Assembly (NCBI GenBank): GCA_964019425.1
Contig: OZ025782.1
Coordinates: 620,001 to 684,000 of the forward strand
Direction: 5' to 3'
Source: Flectonema sp. DT1601
Taxonomy: Eukaryota > Euglenozoa > Diplonemea > Diplonemida > Diplonemidae
Length of the DNA stretch: 64,000 bases
Position 1 is the stretch's first letter, and each line of letters opens with the position of its first letter. Made by a program: the position numbers and the translations under genes. Shown in pieces: positions 1 through 10,251 of this stretch. The notes below the pieces were generated by a model that was not told the origin of the DNA, made no database searches, and was given only the letters and a program-made list of their open reading frames with translations.

Positions 1-465
1 TCTGCCTTACTCTGAGACACTTCGAGGAGTTGTTTGCGACTCGTCACAGTCGAAGTAAACTGCTACCATTGCTTGTTGGTTTCCCAACTCAGAAGGTAGT
101 TTTTTCAACGTATGTTTGATGCTTGATTTATTGCCTGTTTTCCCTTTTTATTTTCAAAAAAACATAAAAACCCTTTCGATTAGATAATTCTAACTTGCCT
201 GTTGGCGAGTCCCATTGACTGATGTACGCTACTAGCGTACAGACATAACACCCCAACTCTCCCCACGTAACTTACTTTCTAGAGGAGATACTGATAACGA
301 CTTGCCTTTGTTACGTTGGTTTTATATTGTTGTGTGTGTTTACTTTTTTATTTCATCATGGCACATCAATTATAATTATGAATCGCGTTGGATATCTGAC
401 TTTCTGTTAGAAGTTATCATCAGTTGATCACATTAATATTTTATTATTCAGACTACACATATTTA
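1..465 (+). other. Tail of an upstream transcript and leader of the first gene
   Basis: Two + strand frames are open at the left edge. One runs from base 2 to a TAA at 56-58, the other from base 3 to a TGA at 112-114. Either could be the C-terminus of a gene cut off by the window edge, and I cannot tell which is right. The rest is AT-rich and holds no convincing gene. A pyrimidine-rich stretch ending in AG at 450-451 probably marks the 5' end of the mature mRNA of the next gene. Confidence 0.3.
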
Positions 466-2478
466 ATGAGGTACGACTTTACTCGTTTATGCCTGAAGGC
501 TTCGGCCCAACAGATCTCGTGTGAAATGGCTGAGATAGAAAAGACTTACAGAGGAGCAGTGCGAAACATAACTGGAGGAAGTTTTCAAAGATCGTTTGAA
601 GAACTGAGTAAGGCTGATGGTGAAGCAGCATTTCGATCGATTCAGTGCGTCTTACCATCTCTTGTTTCTGGTGATGCTGATGCCAGAAAAGCATCAGTTG
701 ATGCAAAAATGAAATTAACAAAAATGTGGAGTGACACATACACATGTCCACGATTGTATAATCTGATACTAAATTCAAAAGACTCATGGAGTAGCCCGGA
801 AGAACAGCAATTGGTAACCAGGACATTACAAGAGTTTAGAAAGAACGGAATGGAAATCTCAAATATAACTGACAGAGCAGAATGCAACAAACTCCAAAAT
901 AGAATAAGTGACATCGAATTACAATGTGAGCAGGCTATTAATGAAAATGTTTCAAACGTCTTATTCTCAAAAGATGAACTCAAAGGAGTGCCAGAAGACG
1001 TCGTTTCCTCTCTCCCAATCGATGAAAAAAGTGGAAAACTATTAGCTTCAACAAAGGCTCCAGTTCGAGTCCCTATCATGCAGAATGCATCCATTAGAGA
1101 AACCCGAAAAAAAATGTATTCAGTCGCATCTGAGATATGCAGCACTACTAATGGACCTTTAATTAATGAACTGGTATTTAAAAGATCAAAAGCTGCAAAG
1201 CTTGCTGGATACAAAAGCCATGCTGATAAAGTGCTATCAGCAAAGACTGCTGGTAGTTTTACAATTGCCATGACCTTTTGCACCGATATAATCAAACAAC
1301 TAAAAACAAAACAAGAAGAGGAACTGGCTGAATTATCTGAAGCAGCTGGACATCCGATTGAGACATGGGATATCACTTACTATACTGAAAAGCTGAAATC
1401 TAAGAAGCGAGGATTCGATTCTACTTCTTTGAAATTTCATTTTCCTTTAAAAAAAACATTGAAAAAAGTTCTTTCAGTTTACAACGAATTACTTGATATT
1501 TCTGTTGAAGAAGACAACACGTTACCAAAGTGGGCTGATGACGTGATGACCTTCAAATTGTTTACTAAAAATAAAAATGGATCAAAAAGATTAAAAGGTT
1601 ACTTTTATCTTGACCTGTTCCCAAGAGATGGTAAATACGGTCATCAAATGATACTTCCACTCTCACCTTGTTTTGATCAGTGTTTACCTGCTTGTTGTTT
1701 TGTAGGAAATTTACCAAAACCGTCATCAGGTGCGCCAGATTCTTACTTATTGCTTGATGAGGTTAGGACGTTATTTCATGAATTAGGTCATGTTATGCAT
1801 TGTCTACTAACAAATACAAAACACTCGATCTTATCTTGGAGCTGGGATATGGTCCCTTGGCCAGGTGGTGTTGAACAAGACTTTCTTGAAGTTCCGAGTA
1901 CAATGTTCGAAAAATGGATGCTATGCCCTGAAGTAGTTGAGAGAGTGTCATCACCAAATCCAACCACATCAGAACCTATCTCTCTTGAGAAGGTTAAACT
2001 TCTTAATGAACGTCGTAATGATTATGAAGTTGTTTCACACCTCGCACGTTATTACGCAATGTCTGTCGTTGACTTACGTCTTCATGCTGATGATATCACT
2101 GAATCGATTGATTCTCAGAAAGTATTTATTGATACTGTTCAACAATACACTGGACTGCAATTACCACCAACGAGTAATCCACCAGCTAGTTGGTATCACA
2201 TCCTACGTGGTTATGATGCGGGTTACTATGGTTATGGTTGGGCAGATGCTTACGCACAAGATTTGTTTGTGAAATTTAAAGAATCGGGTGTTCTCAATGC
2301 AGAGACTGGTGCTAAACTTCGCTCGTGTATCTTAGAGCCTGGAGCTACTGAGACAGCTCCGAAAATGCTTAAATCATTCTTAGGTAGACCCGCTAACTCT
2401 AAAGCTTACCTCATTGAGATTGGAGCCTGTGAACCTGATTCGGATGATCAACAAATTAAGCGTCCGAAGAATGACTAG
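466..2478 (+). CDS. Thimet oligopeptidase-like zinc metallopeptidase (family M3)
   Basis: A 670-residue cytosolic-type oligopeptidase that should cleave short peptides, such as proteasome products. The zinc motif HELGH is at residues 438-442, followed by VMH as in thimet oligopeptidase, and the third zinc ligand is Glu475 in the FLEVPS segment. The C-terminal block GYDAGYYGYGWAD and then RSCILEPG is the family's substrate-binding loop region. The stretch between HELGH and Glu475 is about eight residues longer than in mammalian thimet oligopeptidase. An in-frame ATG exists upstream at 424, but a probable splice acceptor (AG at 450-451) lies between the two, so 466 is preferred; the conserved N-terminal region starts after it. 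No clear mitochondrial presequence is seen, which favours thimet oligopeptidase over mitochondrial intermediate peptidase. The stop is TAG. Confidence 0.93.
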   Translation: MRYDFTRLCLKASAQQISCEMAEIEKTYRGAVRNITGGSFQRSFEELSKADGEAAFRSIQCVLPSLVSGDADARKASVDAKMKLTKMWSDTYTCPRLYNLILNSKDSWSSPEEQQLVTRTLQEFRKNGMEISNITDRAECNKLQNRISDIELQCEQAINENVSNVLFSKDELKGVPEDVVSSLPIDEKSGKLLASTKAPVRVPIMQNASIRETRKKMYSVASEICSTTNGPLINELVFKRSKAAKLAGYKSHADKVLSAKTAGSFTIAMTFCTDIIKQLKTKQEEELAELSEAAGHPIETWDITYYTEKLKSKKRGFDSTSLKFHFPLKKTLKKVLSVYNELLDISVEEDNTLPKWADDVMTFKLFTKNKNGSKRLKGYFYLDLFPRDGKYGHQMILPLSPCFDQCLPACCFVGNLPKPSSGAPDSYLLLDEVRTLFHELGHVMHCLLTNTKHSILSWSWDMVPWPGGVEQDFLEVPSTMFEKWMLCPEVVERVSSPNPTTSEPISLEKVKLLNERRNDYEVVSHLARYYAMSVVDLRLHADDITESIDSQKVFIDTVQQYTGLQLPPTSNPPASWYHILRGYDAGYYGYGWADAYAQDLFVKFKESGVLNAETGAKLRSCILEPGATETAPKMLKSFLGRPANSKAYLIEIGACEPDSDDQQIKRPKND

Positions 2479-3087
2479 TTCGGTTGTTCTTTTTTTTTAC
2501 CCCCTCTCCCCGTGTGAATTATGTGGATGTTCTGCTCGCCCCTTTTTTGGAGCCGGCAATAACCAGAAGACAATTTTTCTTTTCCCCCTTTTTATTTTCC
2601 AATCCCGTCGCCCTGGGTTTTATAGTGGCGCTCAACTATGTTCACGCGGCCTCCTGTGGCATTTTTTTTTATTTAGTTCAGTCATTTACTACGCTGACTC
2701 TGACGGTCAAGATTGTCGGATAAATTGTTGTTTCTTTGAGCTTAAAAGTACTTATTGACATCGTCGGGAACACCGTTTCTTACTGATGTCTTCTAAAGTT
2801 CGACGCTAATTCTCTTGTGACATAATTCCATTTCCTCTTTTCGTTTAAAGACGGGAAAAACAACAACAACGAACGCACGATTAAGAAAAAAAAAAAAAAA
2901 AAAAAAAAAGGAAGACAGTAACAAATACAAAAAAAAAGAAGTTTTAACACGAGCTCTAATTAAGCTTTCGGGAATTCCCCTCTCGATGAAAATCCCAAAA
3001 AAAAAAGAAGTGTAAAAAATAATTACAGTCAATAAAAAACCGATTCATCAAACTTACATAGTATAATTACGCAGGTTAAAAGTCAAC
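2479..3087. other. Intergenic spacer with poly-A tract
   Basis: No gene is seen. It holds T-rich and C/T-rich sequence just after the peptidase stop, a poly-A run of about 24 near 2885-2908 and several shorter A runs. The short open frames across it are low-complexity translations. The next gene's probable acceptor AG is at 3073-3074. Confidence 0.6.
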
Positions 3088-5059
3088 ATGGGGAAAGTAC
3101 CTCGTGGTGCCACGTTCACGATGGTGAAGCCTGATAAAAGGCTGAAAACTGAAGAAACAGAAGCTCCAGCACGTAAAGGAGTTGTCATGTATCTTGGAGG
3201 GAAGAAAGCGACGATGTTGGGAGCTAAAGTTCCAGAAAGTAAACCAGTTGTGAAACCTGAAGAACGAGACTTAGCTGGCAGTAAAGGTTTCAATTTAAAA
3301 AGATACAAACATTTCAAGTATTCTGAAATAATGGAACTCGACGGTGAGATCAGACGAGGAACTCGAGACGAAAACAAACGAAGAGAAAAAAGTGTTTCAC
3401 TTCTTCAAACAGCAATCCAAGAAGCATCTTATCGTTGTGACCCTGGCCCCTTAAACAGAGCAATCGCTGAGTATGGAGCAGATAAACAATTGCAATACGC
3501 AATGAAAGCATTATCTGTATTAGAATCTATAACCAAACCGAGTGTGTATACTTTATCAGGAATAGTTAACGCTTGTGTTCGATGTGGTGATTTGTCATCA
3601 GCTATTTCATTTGTTGAAGACTCTGAGTTGAAATGGTCGATAACACCAAACGAAGTAGTTCTAACAGCTCTCATGAAAGGTCTTTGTGGTTCTGGTTATC
3701 AACAAGTTGCGTATGATTTACTCACTCAAATGTATAAAAAATATCAAAGTCATCCCAACGACCGTATGGCTTCTACCCTACTACGAGGTTGTATGCGAAA
3801 CACTGACGGTCCTGGAACACGAAAACTAATAAAAGCATTGAAAGACCTCAATATTGACGTCAAGTCAAACCAATGGGCTCTTGAATACACGGTCAAGGCT
3901 TTATCAAGTTCAGGACTTATTAATGAGGCGGCTAAATATCTTATTACAGGTATGTCATTGTTATAAGAACCTAAAAGGGAAAAAAACAAAACCAAAACAA
4001 AAACAATCAATCACAGGAACTGTTAACCAAGCTGGATGTGTTAGTCTCGCAACAGCATGTGTTCTAGCCGAGAATCATGAATTAGCGAGAGCCGCATTGG
4101 AGGCTGCTAAAAACCATGTGACCACTGCAGAAAGTGTCGGATTTGTATCAGACATGGGAAAGAGACAACAGAGTGCTATGATGTTTAATAAACTTAGAGA
4201 TCAAGAAATTGAAAATGAGATATCAAGACTTGAGAATGTCTTGATGGGAGTAGTAAAACTATCTCCTCTACCAAAAGACTTTAAGTCATATAAATGTGAT
4301 CCGATGATCGTTACTATTGACCCTCCGGCATTGGGTTCTGATGATGTCAGTGAGAAGAAATTAACTGACGTGAAAAAATATTTCAAAGATCCAAAACTTC
4401 CTCTAAAAGTAGAAGTCTGTATGGGTCATGGTGAATGGGTTGTTGGCAGAGCAACGTCTGAAAAGAATGAAGCGAACTGGATTGGAATTGAAATCAGACC
4501 TGATCGTGTTCATCAAGCCTGGTCAAAACGTAAGCTAAAAGGATCTGACGAAGAACCAACAAACCTCCTCCTTGTTTGCGCCGATGCGAGAGAAGCTGTA
4601 TCTCAGTTGAGCGGAGTTAGTGAACTTTTTATTAATTATCCTGAACCTCCTGGATGGATGAATTCTAAGTCTAATCTTTTAGACACCGCGTTCTTTGAAT
4701 CTGTTTACACCTGCTTAACAATTGGAGGATCTGTCACTATGATGAGTGACCATGCTTTATACTCTGCTCATACCTCTCACAGACTAACAGCTTTAAGTAG
4801 AAAAGGTTTATTCTATTCTACACTTCCTCCTTGTAATGGTCTTCCTCTTAGCACTGACGTTCCATCTAATTATGGAAGTTCATATTTTGATAGAATGTGG
4901 ACAAATGGAAAGCGATCAAAGAGATATTTTATTCAATTTGTTAAGCCGACTGAATTCGTTGGCAAGAACCTCACTTGGCTTGATGCGGGTAACGATGATG
5001 TCCCTGTGGATACTGAAGGTGTACTTGTTAGAAAGAATACTATTTACATTGATAATTAA
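3088..5059 (+). CDS. PPR protein fused to a TrmB-like tRNA guanine-N7 methyltransferase (PPR-TGM type)
   Basis: Two exons, 3088-3949 and 4017-5059. The intron 3950-4016 (67 nt, GTATGT...ACAG, phase 1) joins the frames cleanly into 634 residues. Residues of about 110-360 form helical pentatricopeptide repeats, for example around PSVYTLSGIVNACVRCGDLS and TPNEVVLTALMKGLC. The C-terminal part is a Rossmann-fold methyltransferase: the SAM loop region is EVCMGHGEWVVGRA, followed by NWIGIEIRPDRV and the acceptor-side motif LFINYPEPPGW, which matches the IN(F/Y)P(D/E)P signature of TrmB. PPR arrays bind single-stranded RNA and TrmB methylates G46 of tRNA, so an organellar RNA target is likely. Such PPR-TGM fusions are, from memory, known in several protists. 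The start follows a probable acceptor AG at 3073-3074. A long A-rich tract begins right at the stop. Confidence 0.88.
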
Positions 5060-5228
5060 AAAAAAAAAAAAAAAAAAAGAAATCAAAAAAAAAAAAAAAA
5101 GGAATCATCAAATCAATAAGTTCCGTTACGTTCAACTGACAGAAAGTCACTTTACCATAACCTGGTACTCACCATCAGTTATTATTATTACTAGTAGAAT
5201 AGTTATATTATCTCAAAGACAAAAGGAT

Positions 5229-5927
5229 ATGACATGCCTGCTCGCAGCGACACAGAAGCGACACACGCAGGCTGTCTCTGTACTTTTAAAGTGGGGAGCA
5301 GATACAGAAATTGAAGATACGTTCGGTAGAACACCAATCATATTAGCAGCAAAAGATGGTAACGTTGACATGATTGAAGAATTAATAAAAGCGGGTGCGC
5401 ATTTAAATTATAGAGACGCTTGTAGAGGTGTCACAGCTGTTGGATGGGCTTCGGAGTATGATCATCCGAAAGTCGTAGAACAACTCTGTGTTGCTGGAGC
5501 TGATTTAGATAGCTTTTGTAAAGTTGGTAAATCAGCTATTCATTACGCAGCAATGTGTAGCACTGATTGTATGAAAATTCTTCGTCAACATGCTGCTGAC
5601 ATTGAGCACAGAGATGGTAATAACGCAACCCCTCTACTGACGGCAGCAATTTACTCTCAAGTCTCTTCAATCAGACTGCTGCTTGAATGGGGTGCTATAA
5701 TCGAATCAAATGACGACTACGGCAGAACAGCCTTAACCTGTAATACGAATCCATTAACTGTTTCCTTACTATTGAATTGGGGTGCAAATCCAAATTCCAT
5801 ACCGAATGATGGAAAAACAATTCTCACCAGAGCAGAGGAAATGCAAAACAATGAAACAATAAAAATACTCAAAGACTGGTACGAGTCAAAGAGTAACGAC
5901 TCTACTGATGGAGTTGAAGAGGAATGA
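5229..5927 (+). CDS. Ankyrin-repeat protein
   Basis: A 232-residue protein made almost entirely of about six ankyrin repeats, with helical repeat cores such as GRTPIILAAKDGNVDMIEEL and later GKSAIHYAAM and NATPLLTAA. It is probably a protein-binding adaptor; no catalytic domain is attached. The frame is open upstream to 4836, but that extension overlaps the previous gene and translates a poly-A tract, so it is rejected. ATG 5229 sits 10 nt after a possible acceptor AG (5217-5218). The first repeat seems to begin at its second half, so an upstream exon cannot be ruled out. It ends with an acidic tail and TGA. Confidence 0.8.
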   Translation: MTCLLAATQKRHTQAVSVLLKWGADTEIEDTFGRTPIILAAKDGNVDMIEELIKAGAHLNYRDACRGVTAVGWASEYDHPKVVEQLCVAGADLDSFCKVGKSAIHYAAMCSTDCMKILRQHAADIEHRDGNNATPLLTAAIYSQVSSIRLLLEWGAIIESNDDYGRTALTCNTNPLTVSLLLNWGANPNSIPNDGKTILTRAEEMQNNETIKILKDWYESKSNDSTDGVEEE

Positions 5928-6064
5928 TCTTATTTTGTACCCTTTTTGGAGATACCTGTCTCTAACCTAACTCAGTTGATAGGAAACAATAGATTTAACA
6001 CAGAGAGTGCATTCCAATTATATATATTTCTTAACCCACATTATCACTCAGGTAACTATTCAGA

Positions 6065-7243
6065 ATGTTAAGACGATGTGCAGCGTTACTACAGTCAGTT
6101 CAGAACAGAGCTACTCCTCTTGGTGGGTTACTGAGAGAGAAGATCGATAGGAGTGGAGGTCACATCTCATTCACAGAGTTCATGGATGAGGCTATGAGGA
6201 ATAAAGATCACGGTTACTTCACAACCAAAGATGGGATTATAGGCGGAACAAAAGGTGCTGATTTCGTTACAGCGCCTGAGCTTCTACCGGAGTTCGGCTG
6301 GTGCATAGCACGCTGGGTACAACAGGCTGTAGCCTGCACCCTTCACAACGATGATCCTTTCGTTTTGATGGAACTCGGACCTGGAACTGGTCGCCTTATG
6401 GCCCAACTACTAATGTTCATGAAATTTGAAATCGGTGAGGAATACCTAAAAAGAATCCATTTACAAATGGTCGAAGTGTCGCCTGTGATGATAGAATTAC
6501 AAAAAAAGAATATTGCCTCGGTCGGCGTCGAACTGGGGTCTATAGAATGGTGCACGGACATATCTCATGCGCTGGAGCAAAAGCAAGAACCGACTTACGT
6601 AATTTCGAACGAGTATTTTGATGTTCTTCCTGTTGCTGTAGTGACGAAGAAAGAAGGAGAATGGAAAGAGAAGATGGTTTCTTATAATGAAAGTGATCCT
6701 GACACGTTTGAATGGTGCATCGGACCAAATGCAAGCACCGATATATTAAAGTATTTACCTGACGACAGACTCTCATCTCAAGAAGGAGAACAGTTTGAAA
6801 TATGTCCACAAGCAGTTGATGATTGCCTAAAGGTTTCAAATCACATTGACCAACAAGGAGGAATGATGTTAGCTATTGATTATGGTAAGGATATTCCTTC
6901 ACAAAATACTTTACAAGGGATGTCTGGTCAGATAACATGCTCTCCGTTACTGAGTCCTGGATGTGTTGATATCTCTTGGCACGTTGATTTTGGTTGTCTT
7001 CGTCACCACATTGAAAAAAATAATTCAAACTTAAAGCTATGCAATACAATACCACAGTCTGATTTCTTATCTCAACTTGGTTTCAATGAAATGTACACCA
7101 ATCGAGTTGAGTCTGGAAATCTACCAACACATCATGAAAGGAGATATGAATTACTGATGGACAGTAACCAGATGGGAGGTCATCATCGAGCTGTTGTTCT
7201 TGGTAATAAGAAGTATGATCTTCCACCTGGTGGGTTGGAATAA
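6065..7243 (+). CDS. NDUFAF7: Complex I assembly factor NDUFAF7/MidA, protein arginine methyltransferase
   Basis: 392 residues. The family symmetrically dimethylates an arginine of the NDUFS2 subunit in the mitochondrial matrix, an early step of complex I assembly. The N-terminus is basic and hydroxylated, consistent with a targeting peptide. The family signature (HGYF and then FVTAPELLPEFG) is at residues of about 49-78. The SAM-binding loop ELGPGTG is at 103-109, NEYFDVLPV lies in the middle and the conserved DISWHVDF segment is near the C-terminus. Length fits the family. The start ATG follows AGs at 6050-6051 and 6062-6063. Its presence implies a conventional respiratory complex I. A T-rich spacer of only 90 nt separates it from the SNARE gene. 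Confidence 0.93.
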   Translation: MLRRCAALLQSVQNRATPLGGLLREKIDRSGGHISFTEFMDEAMRNKDHGYFTTKDGIIGGTKGADFVTAPELLPEFGWCIARWVQQAVACTLHNDDPFVLMELGPGTGRLMAQLLMFMKFEIGEEYLKRIHLQMVEVSPVMIELQKKNIASVGVELGSIEWCTDISHALEQKQEPTYVISNEYFDVLPVAVVTKKEGEWKEKMVSYNESDPDTFEWCIGPNASTDILKYLPDDRLSSQEGEQFEICPQAVDDCLKVSNHIDQQGGMMLAIDYGKDIPSQNTLQGMSGQITCSPLLSPGCVDISWHVDFGCLRHHIEKNNSNLKLCNTIPQSDFLSQLGFNEMYTNRVESGNLPTHHERRYELLMDSNQMGGHHRAVVLGNKKYDLPPGGLE

Positions 7244-7333
7244 ATTAACTTTCTATTTCTTGGTTCTGTTTTTTTTTATATTTTTACGAAAATCAAATAT
7301 TCATCATCTCTATTCTCACAGATACATATTGAG

Positions 7334-7717
7334 ATGTACAGCGATTACAGAGATTCCCGCCCACAACAACAAACTGATCAGCAGTCTCTCTTAACAAATC
7401 AAGTAAAGAGATATGACACGAGTACTCTTGACACCGAGGAGGCATTAGCAATTGAGAAAAAGAGAGAAATTCAAGAAATAGAAACAGGTATAACCGATTT
7501 AGCTGAAACTCAAAGAATTATGGCAGATCTGGTACAGGAAGCTAAACCAAAACTTGATGAAGCGGGTGCTTTTGTTGATAGTGCCGGAGTGAAAGTAAAA
7601 GAAGGAAACTATCAGTTGAAACAAGCAAGTAAAAACCAACGTGCTTCTAGAAAATGGATGTGCTGTATTGTTGTTTTGCTACTTGTCATTGGTATGTTGT
7701 TGCTTTATCACATCTGA
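7334..7717 (+). CDS. Short tail-anchored SNARE without a canonical zero-layer residue
   Basis: 127 residues: a Gln-rich N-terminus, one SNARE-type coiled coil at about 38-100, a basic linker (RASRKW) and a single C-terminal membrane anchor at about 108-127. The coil aligns without gaps to syntaxin-type Qa SNARE motifs (EIxxIExxIxxL, then LVxxxxxxLD). No Habc domain is present, which is unusual for a syntaxin. At the ionic zero layer, where Qa SNAREs carry Gln, this protein has Ala70; Gln68 is two positions earlier. It may act as a Qb- or Qc-like partner or as a regulatory SNARE in membrane fusion. The start lies 12 nt after a probable acceptor AG (7320-7321). A poly-A run follows the TGA stop. 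Confidence 0.8.
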   Translation: MYSDYRDSRPQQQTDQQSLLTNQVKRYDTSTLDTEEALAIEKKREIQEIETGITDLAETQRIMADLVQEAKPKLDEAGAFVDSAGVKVKEGNYQLKQASKNQRASRKWMCCIVVLLLVIGMLLLYHI

Positions 7718-8978
7718 GAGCCAAAAAAAAAAAAAAAAAAAAAAACAAAAACAGTTGGAGTGGTCGTTATTGTTGTTAGTGTAGCGAAGTAGATTTATTT
7801 ACTAAAAAGAAATTGGTGACAGTCTTTTGGGGAAGGCGAATCTTGTTGAAAAAATGCCCGTGAGGAATGCCTTGTTTTTTATGTTCTAGGCCATAAAAAA
7901 AAAAAAAAAGCTCGCAGAAGTTAACATCATGGTACAATAAGCGCGCGACATTTATATTTATGCCTATTTGTTTATTTATTTATTTTTTTATTGATTTGAT
8001 TCTTCTTTCTTTTTATTATTATTATTATATTATTTTTTATGCAATATGAGGAAGTAGAAGACAAAAAGAAAGAAAAAAAATAACGAAAAAAAAAGAAAAT
8101 AATAAGTAAGGTTGTGTAGAACTCAACCTACGAGTGCTTTGTTGGTGCTAATTTTGTACCTTTGAAAAATAAAGATGGTCAGTAGAACGTGTAATTCAAT
8201 CGCCTCACTAAATCTATCTGAGTATGTTAGGGTGTAACAGAAATAAAGAAATAAGGGATGACTGAGAATGGAATTTAAAAAAAAAAAAGATGGGAATTTT
8301 TTTTTTTTTTTTTTCCAGAGTTGTTTTGTTTCTTTGAGACCTGTTTTTTTTCTTCTTTTCTTTTCTAAATTCATCTCCCTCCCTGCTTCCTCAAGCGATG
8401 GTTCGACTCAATTTCTGATCAATTACTGCGAGCAACCCAATGATTGCTGATTAGTCGGATGTTTGATGAATTTTTTTTAACTTAGCTATGTTGATCTAAC
8501 CCCTCGGCATGCTTTTTTTTTCCCGTAGCCGCAAATTCTGGTTACTAGACAGCTGTACGATTGTACAGAATGCTTCAAGGCTCATTACGTGTTTATGTTG
8601 CGTGTTCACAATCCCAAATTAAAAGCCACATGTAGGAAAAGAAATTTATAATAATAGTTGGCTTTTAAACAGGTGTAATGGTGGAATTTTTTTTTCTTCT
8701 TCTCCCCAATTGATTCCCCCTCCACCCACTTTTTTTTTTTTTTTTTTTTTCGTTTTTATTACTACTTCGTATTCTGCTCTGAAAGGTTTTGAATTCACTT
8801 ACCACAGATCAATAATGACCGCCCCCCTTTTTTTTTCCACTCTCTCAGATAACAATACAGATAGTAGTTAGCTGAGGACCTCGACGGACCTCTCATAATA
8901 TATCGACGTGTATACGTTTTTTTTTTTCCAGCACTAAAAAAGAAAAAACAAAAAAAAAGAAAAAGGTCTCTGAACAAG
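7718..8978. other. Intergenic spacer rich in poly-A and poly-T
   Basis: No gene is supported. It holds a poly-A run right after the SNARE stop (near 7723-7744), another near 7894-7908, T-rich stretches around 7970-8040, poly-T near 8298-8314 and 8730-8750, and the probable acceptor of the SPRY gene (poly-T then CCAG, ending 8931). Open frames here are mostly translations of homopolymers. Confidence 0.6.
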
Positions 8979-9689
8979 ATGGCCACATCTTCTAAGAATG
9001 TTCAAGCGTGTAAATTTACGTGGAAAGAGTACAGTGATGCTTATGAAACTGATGGTACAAAGAAGAAGTTAATATTTAAATATGTTCAGCAGCCTAGCAC
9101 AGGACCGAAACCAGGTACGATGTATCACACGTGTTTAGGAGGTCAGGCGTTTGCACCTGATACTGGAAGATTTTATTGGGAATTTGCGACATGTGTTGAT
9201 AATCTGAAAGTTGGTGTTGCACTTCCCGACTGTCCTAACGATGTCGAAATGGGATACAATGCGAAGTCATGGGCGGTTTACATCCAAACTGGTGAGTGTG
9301 AACATGGCCGAGTTGAGCGACTTGAACCTGAAGGAGTTCAACGTCGTTTATGGAGACTTGTCGTTCCTATCTCTGGAGGTCGTTTTGGATGTCTTCTTGA
9401 TACAAAGTCAGGAACACTTCAATTATTCTTTAATGGAGAGTATCAAGGAATGGCTTTTGATGAAGCTTCTGGTATGTCTACAAAACTCTACTAATGCTAT
9501 CATCATCATCAGAATGTATTATAAAACACACAAACAGGTATAAAAGGAAAGACTGTTCATGCTGCCGTAGGTCTGGCAGGAATAGAAGATAACAATCGCG
9601 CCATAGGATTCGGTAACAAGTATTGTCAGATTATAGACAATGCTTCTGTACCTAAAATTAGCAGCGTTGAGAAGAAAGTAATTTGTTAG
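8979..9689 (+). CDS. SPRY/B30.2-domain protein
   Basis: Two exons, 8979-9471 and 9538-9689, giving 214 residues. The intron 9472-9537 (66 nt, GTATGT...ACAG, phase 1) contains a textbook TACTAAT branch site. Without splicing the frame ends at 9494. The protein is a single SPRY-like beta-sandwich: a fYWEF strand, VGVALP, AVYIQTGE, then a GCLLDTKSGTLQLFFNGEYQGMAF core split for length here, and after the intron an HAAVGL strand. SPRY domains bind peptides in signalling and ubiquitin complexes, but nothing here names the partner. It stands alone with no RING or B-box. The start is preceded by poly-T and AG at 8930-8931, and a purine-rich leader of 47 nt. Confidence 0.85.
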
Positions 9690-10251
9690 TTGCCATGTCG
9701 ACTTTTTATTAAAGTTGACCAAGCTATTTTCAAAGGTTCAGGTTTTGTGCTATAGGAAAAAAAAAAACCTCAAATTACTATGCACGTTATGTTATAGTGC
9801 TTCAAAGATTTTTTTTTTTTTTTTTTTTTTTAGTATTACAAGATTGTAGGTAACTCCTTTTTAGGCTCGTTTTCTTATCCTTGTAGTCACACTCCCGTTA
9901 ACTGATTGTTTGAAAGTACTCACCCCAATAACAAGGGCAACCAGGTTTTGGCTTAACCCTAATTGATATTAGTCAGTTTTTCAGCATGCTATATACTTAA
10001 TTATAGTATCGAGTTGAACCCCCTAATAAGTTTCGAAAAAAAAAACTGCACTAAAAAAATTATGAACTAGTTCTCTATTGATAACGCCTGGAAAAAAAAA
10101 AAAAAAAAAAAAACTTTCAGAGCCCAGTCTCCTGCTTGACGTCTAGTTGTGGTCTTCTGCTACGCGTCATGGAGTAACAGCCATGAATTGTTGTTATTTA
10201 TTTACATGAAATGAAAAGTTTCTATACATTTTCACAGTTAAAATAACACAA
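9690..10251. other. Intergenic spacer
   Basis: No gene is seen. It contains poly-T near 9810-9831, poly-A near 10091-10112 and otherwise unremarkable AT-rich sequence. The likely acceptor of the next gene is AG at 10236-10237. Confidence 0.6.

Noticed and set aside
4836-5228. N-terminal extension of the ankyrin gene to 4836
   Set aside because: It overlaps the end of the upstream methyltransferase gene in another frame and translates its poly-A-rich 3' region.
8400-8412. GGTTCGACTC, similar to a tRNA T-loop (B box)
   Set aside because: The flanks do not pair as a T stem, and no acceptor stem or A box is found at the right distance.
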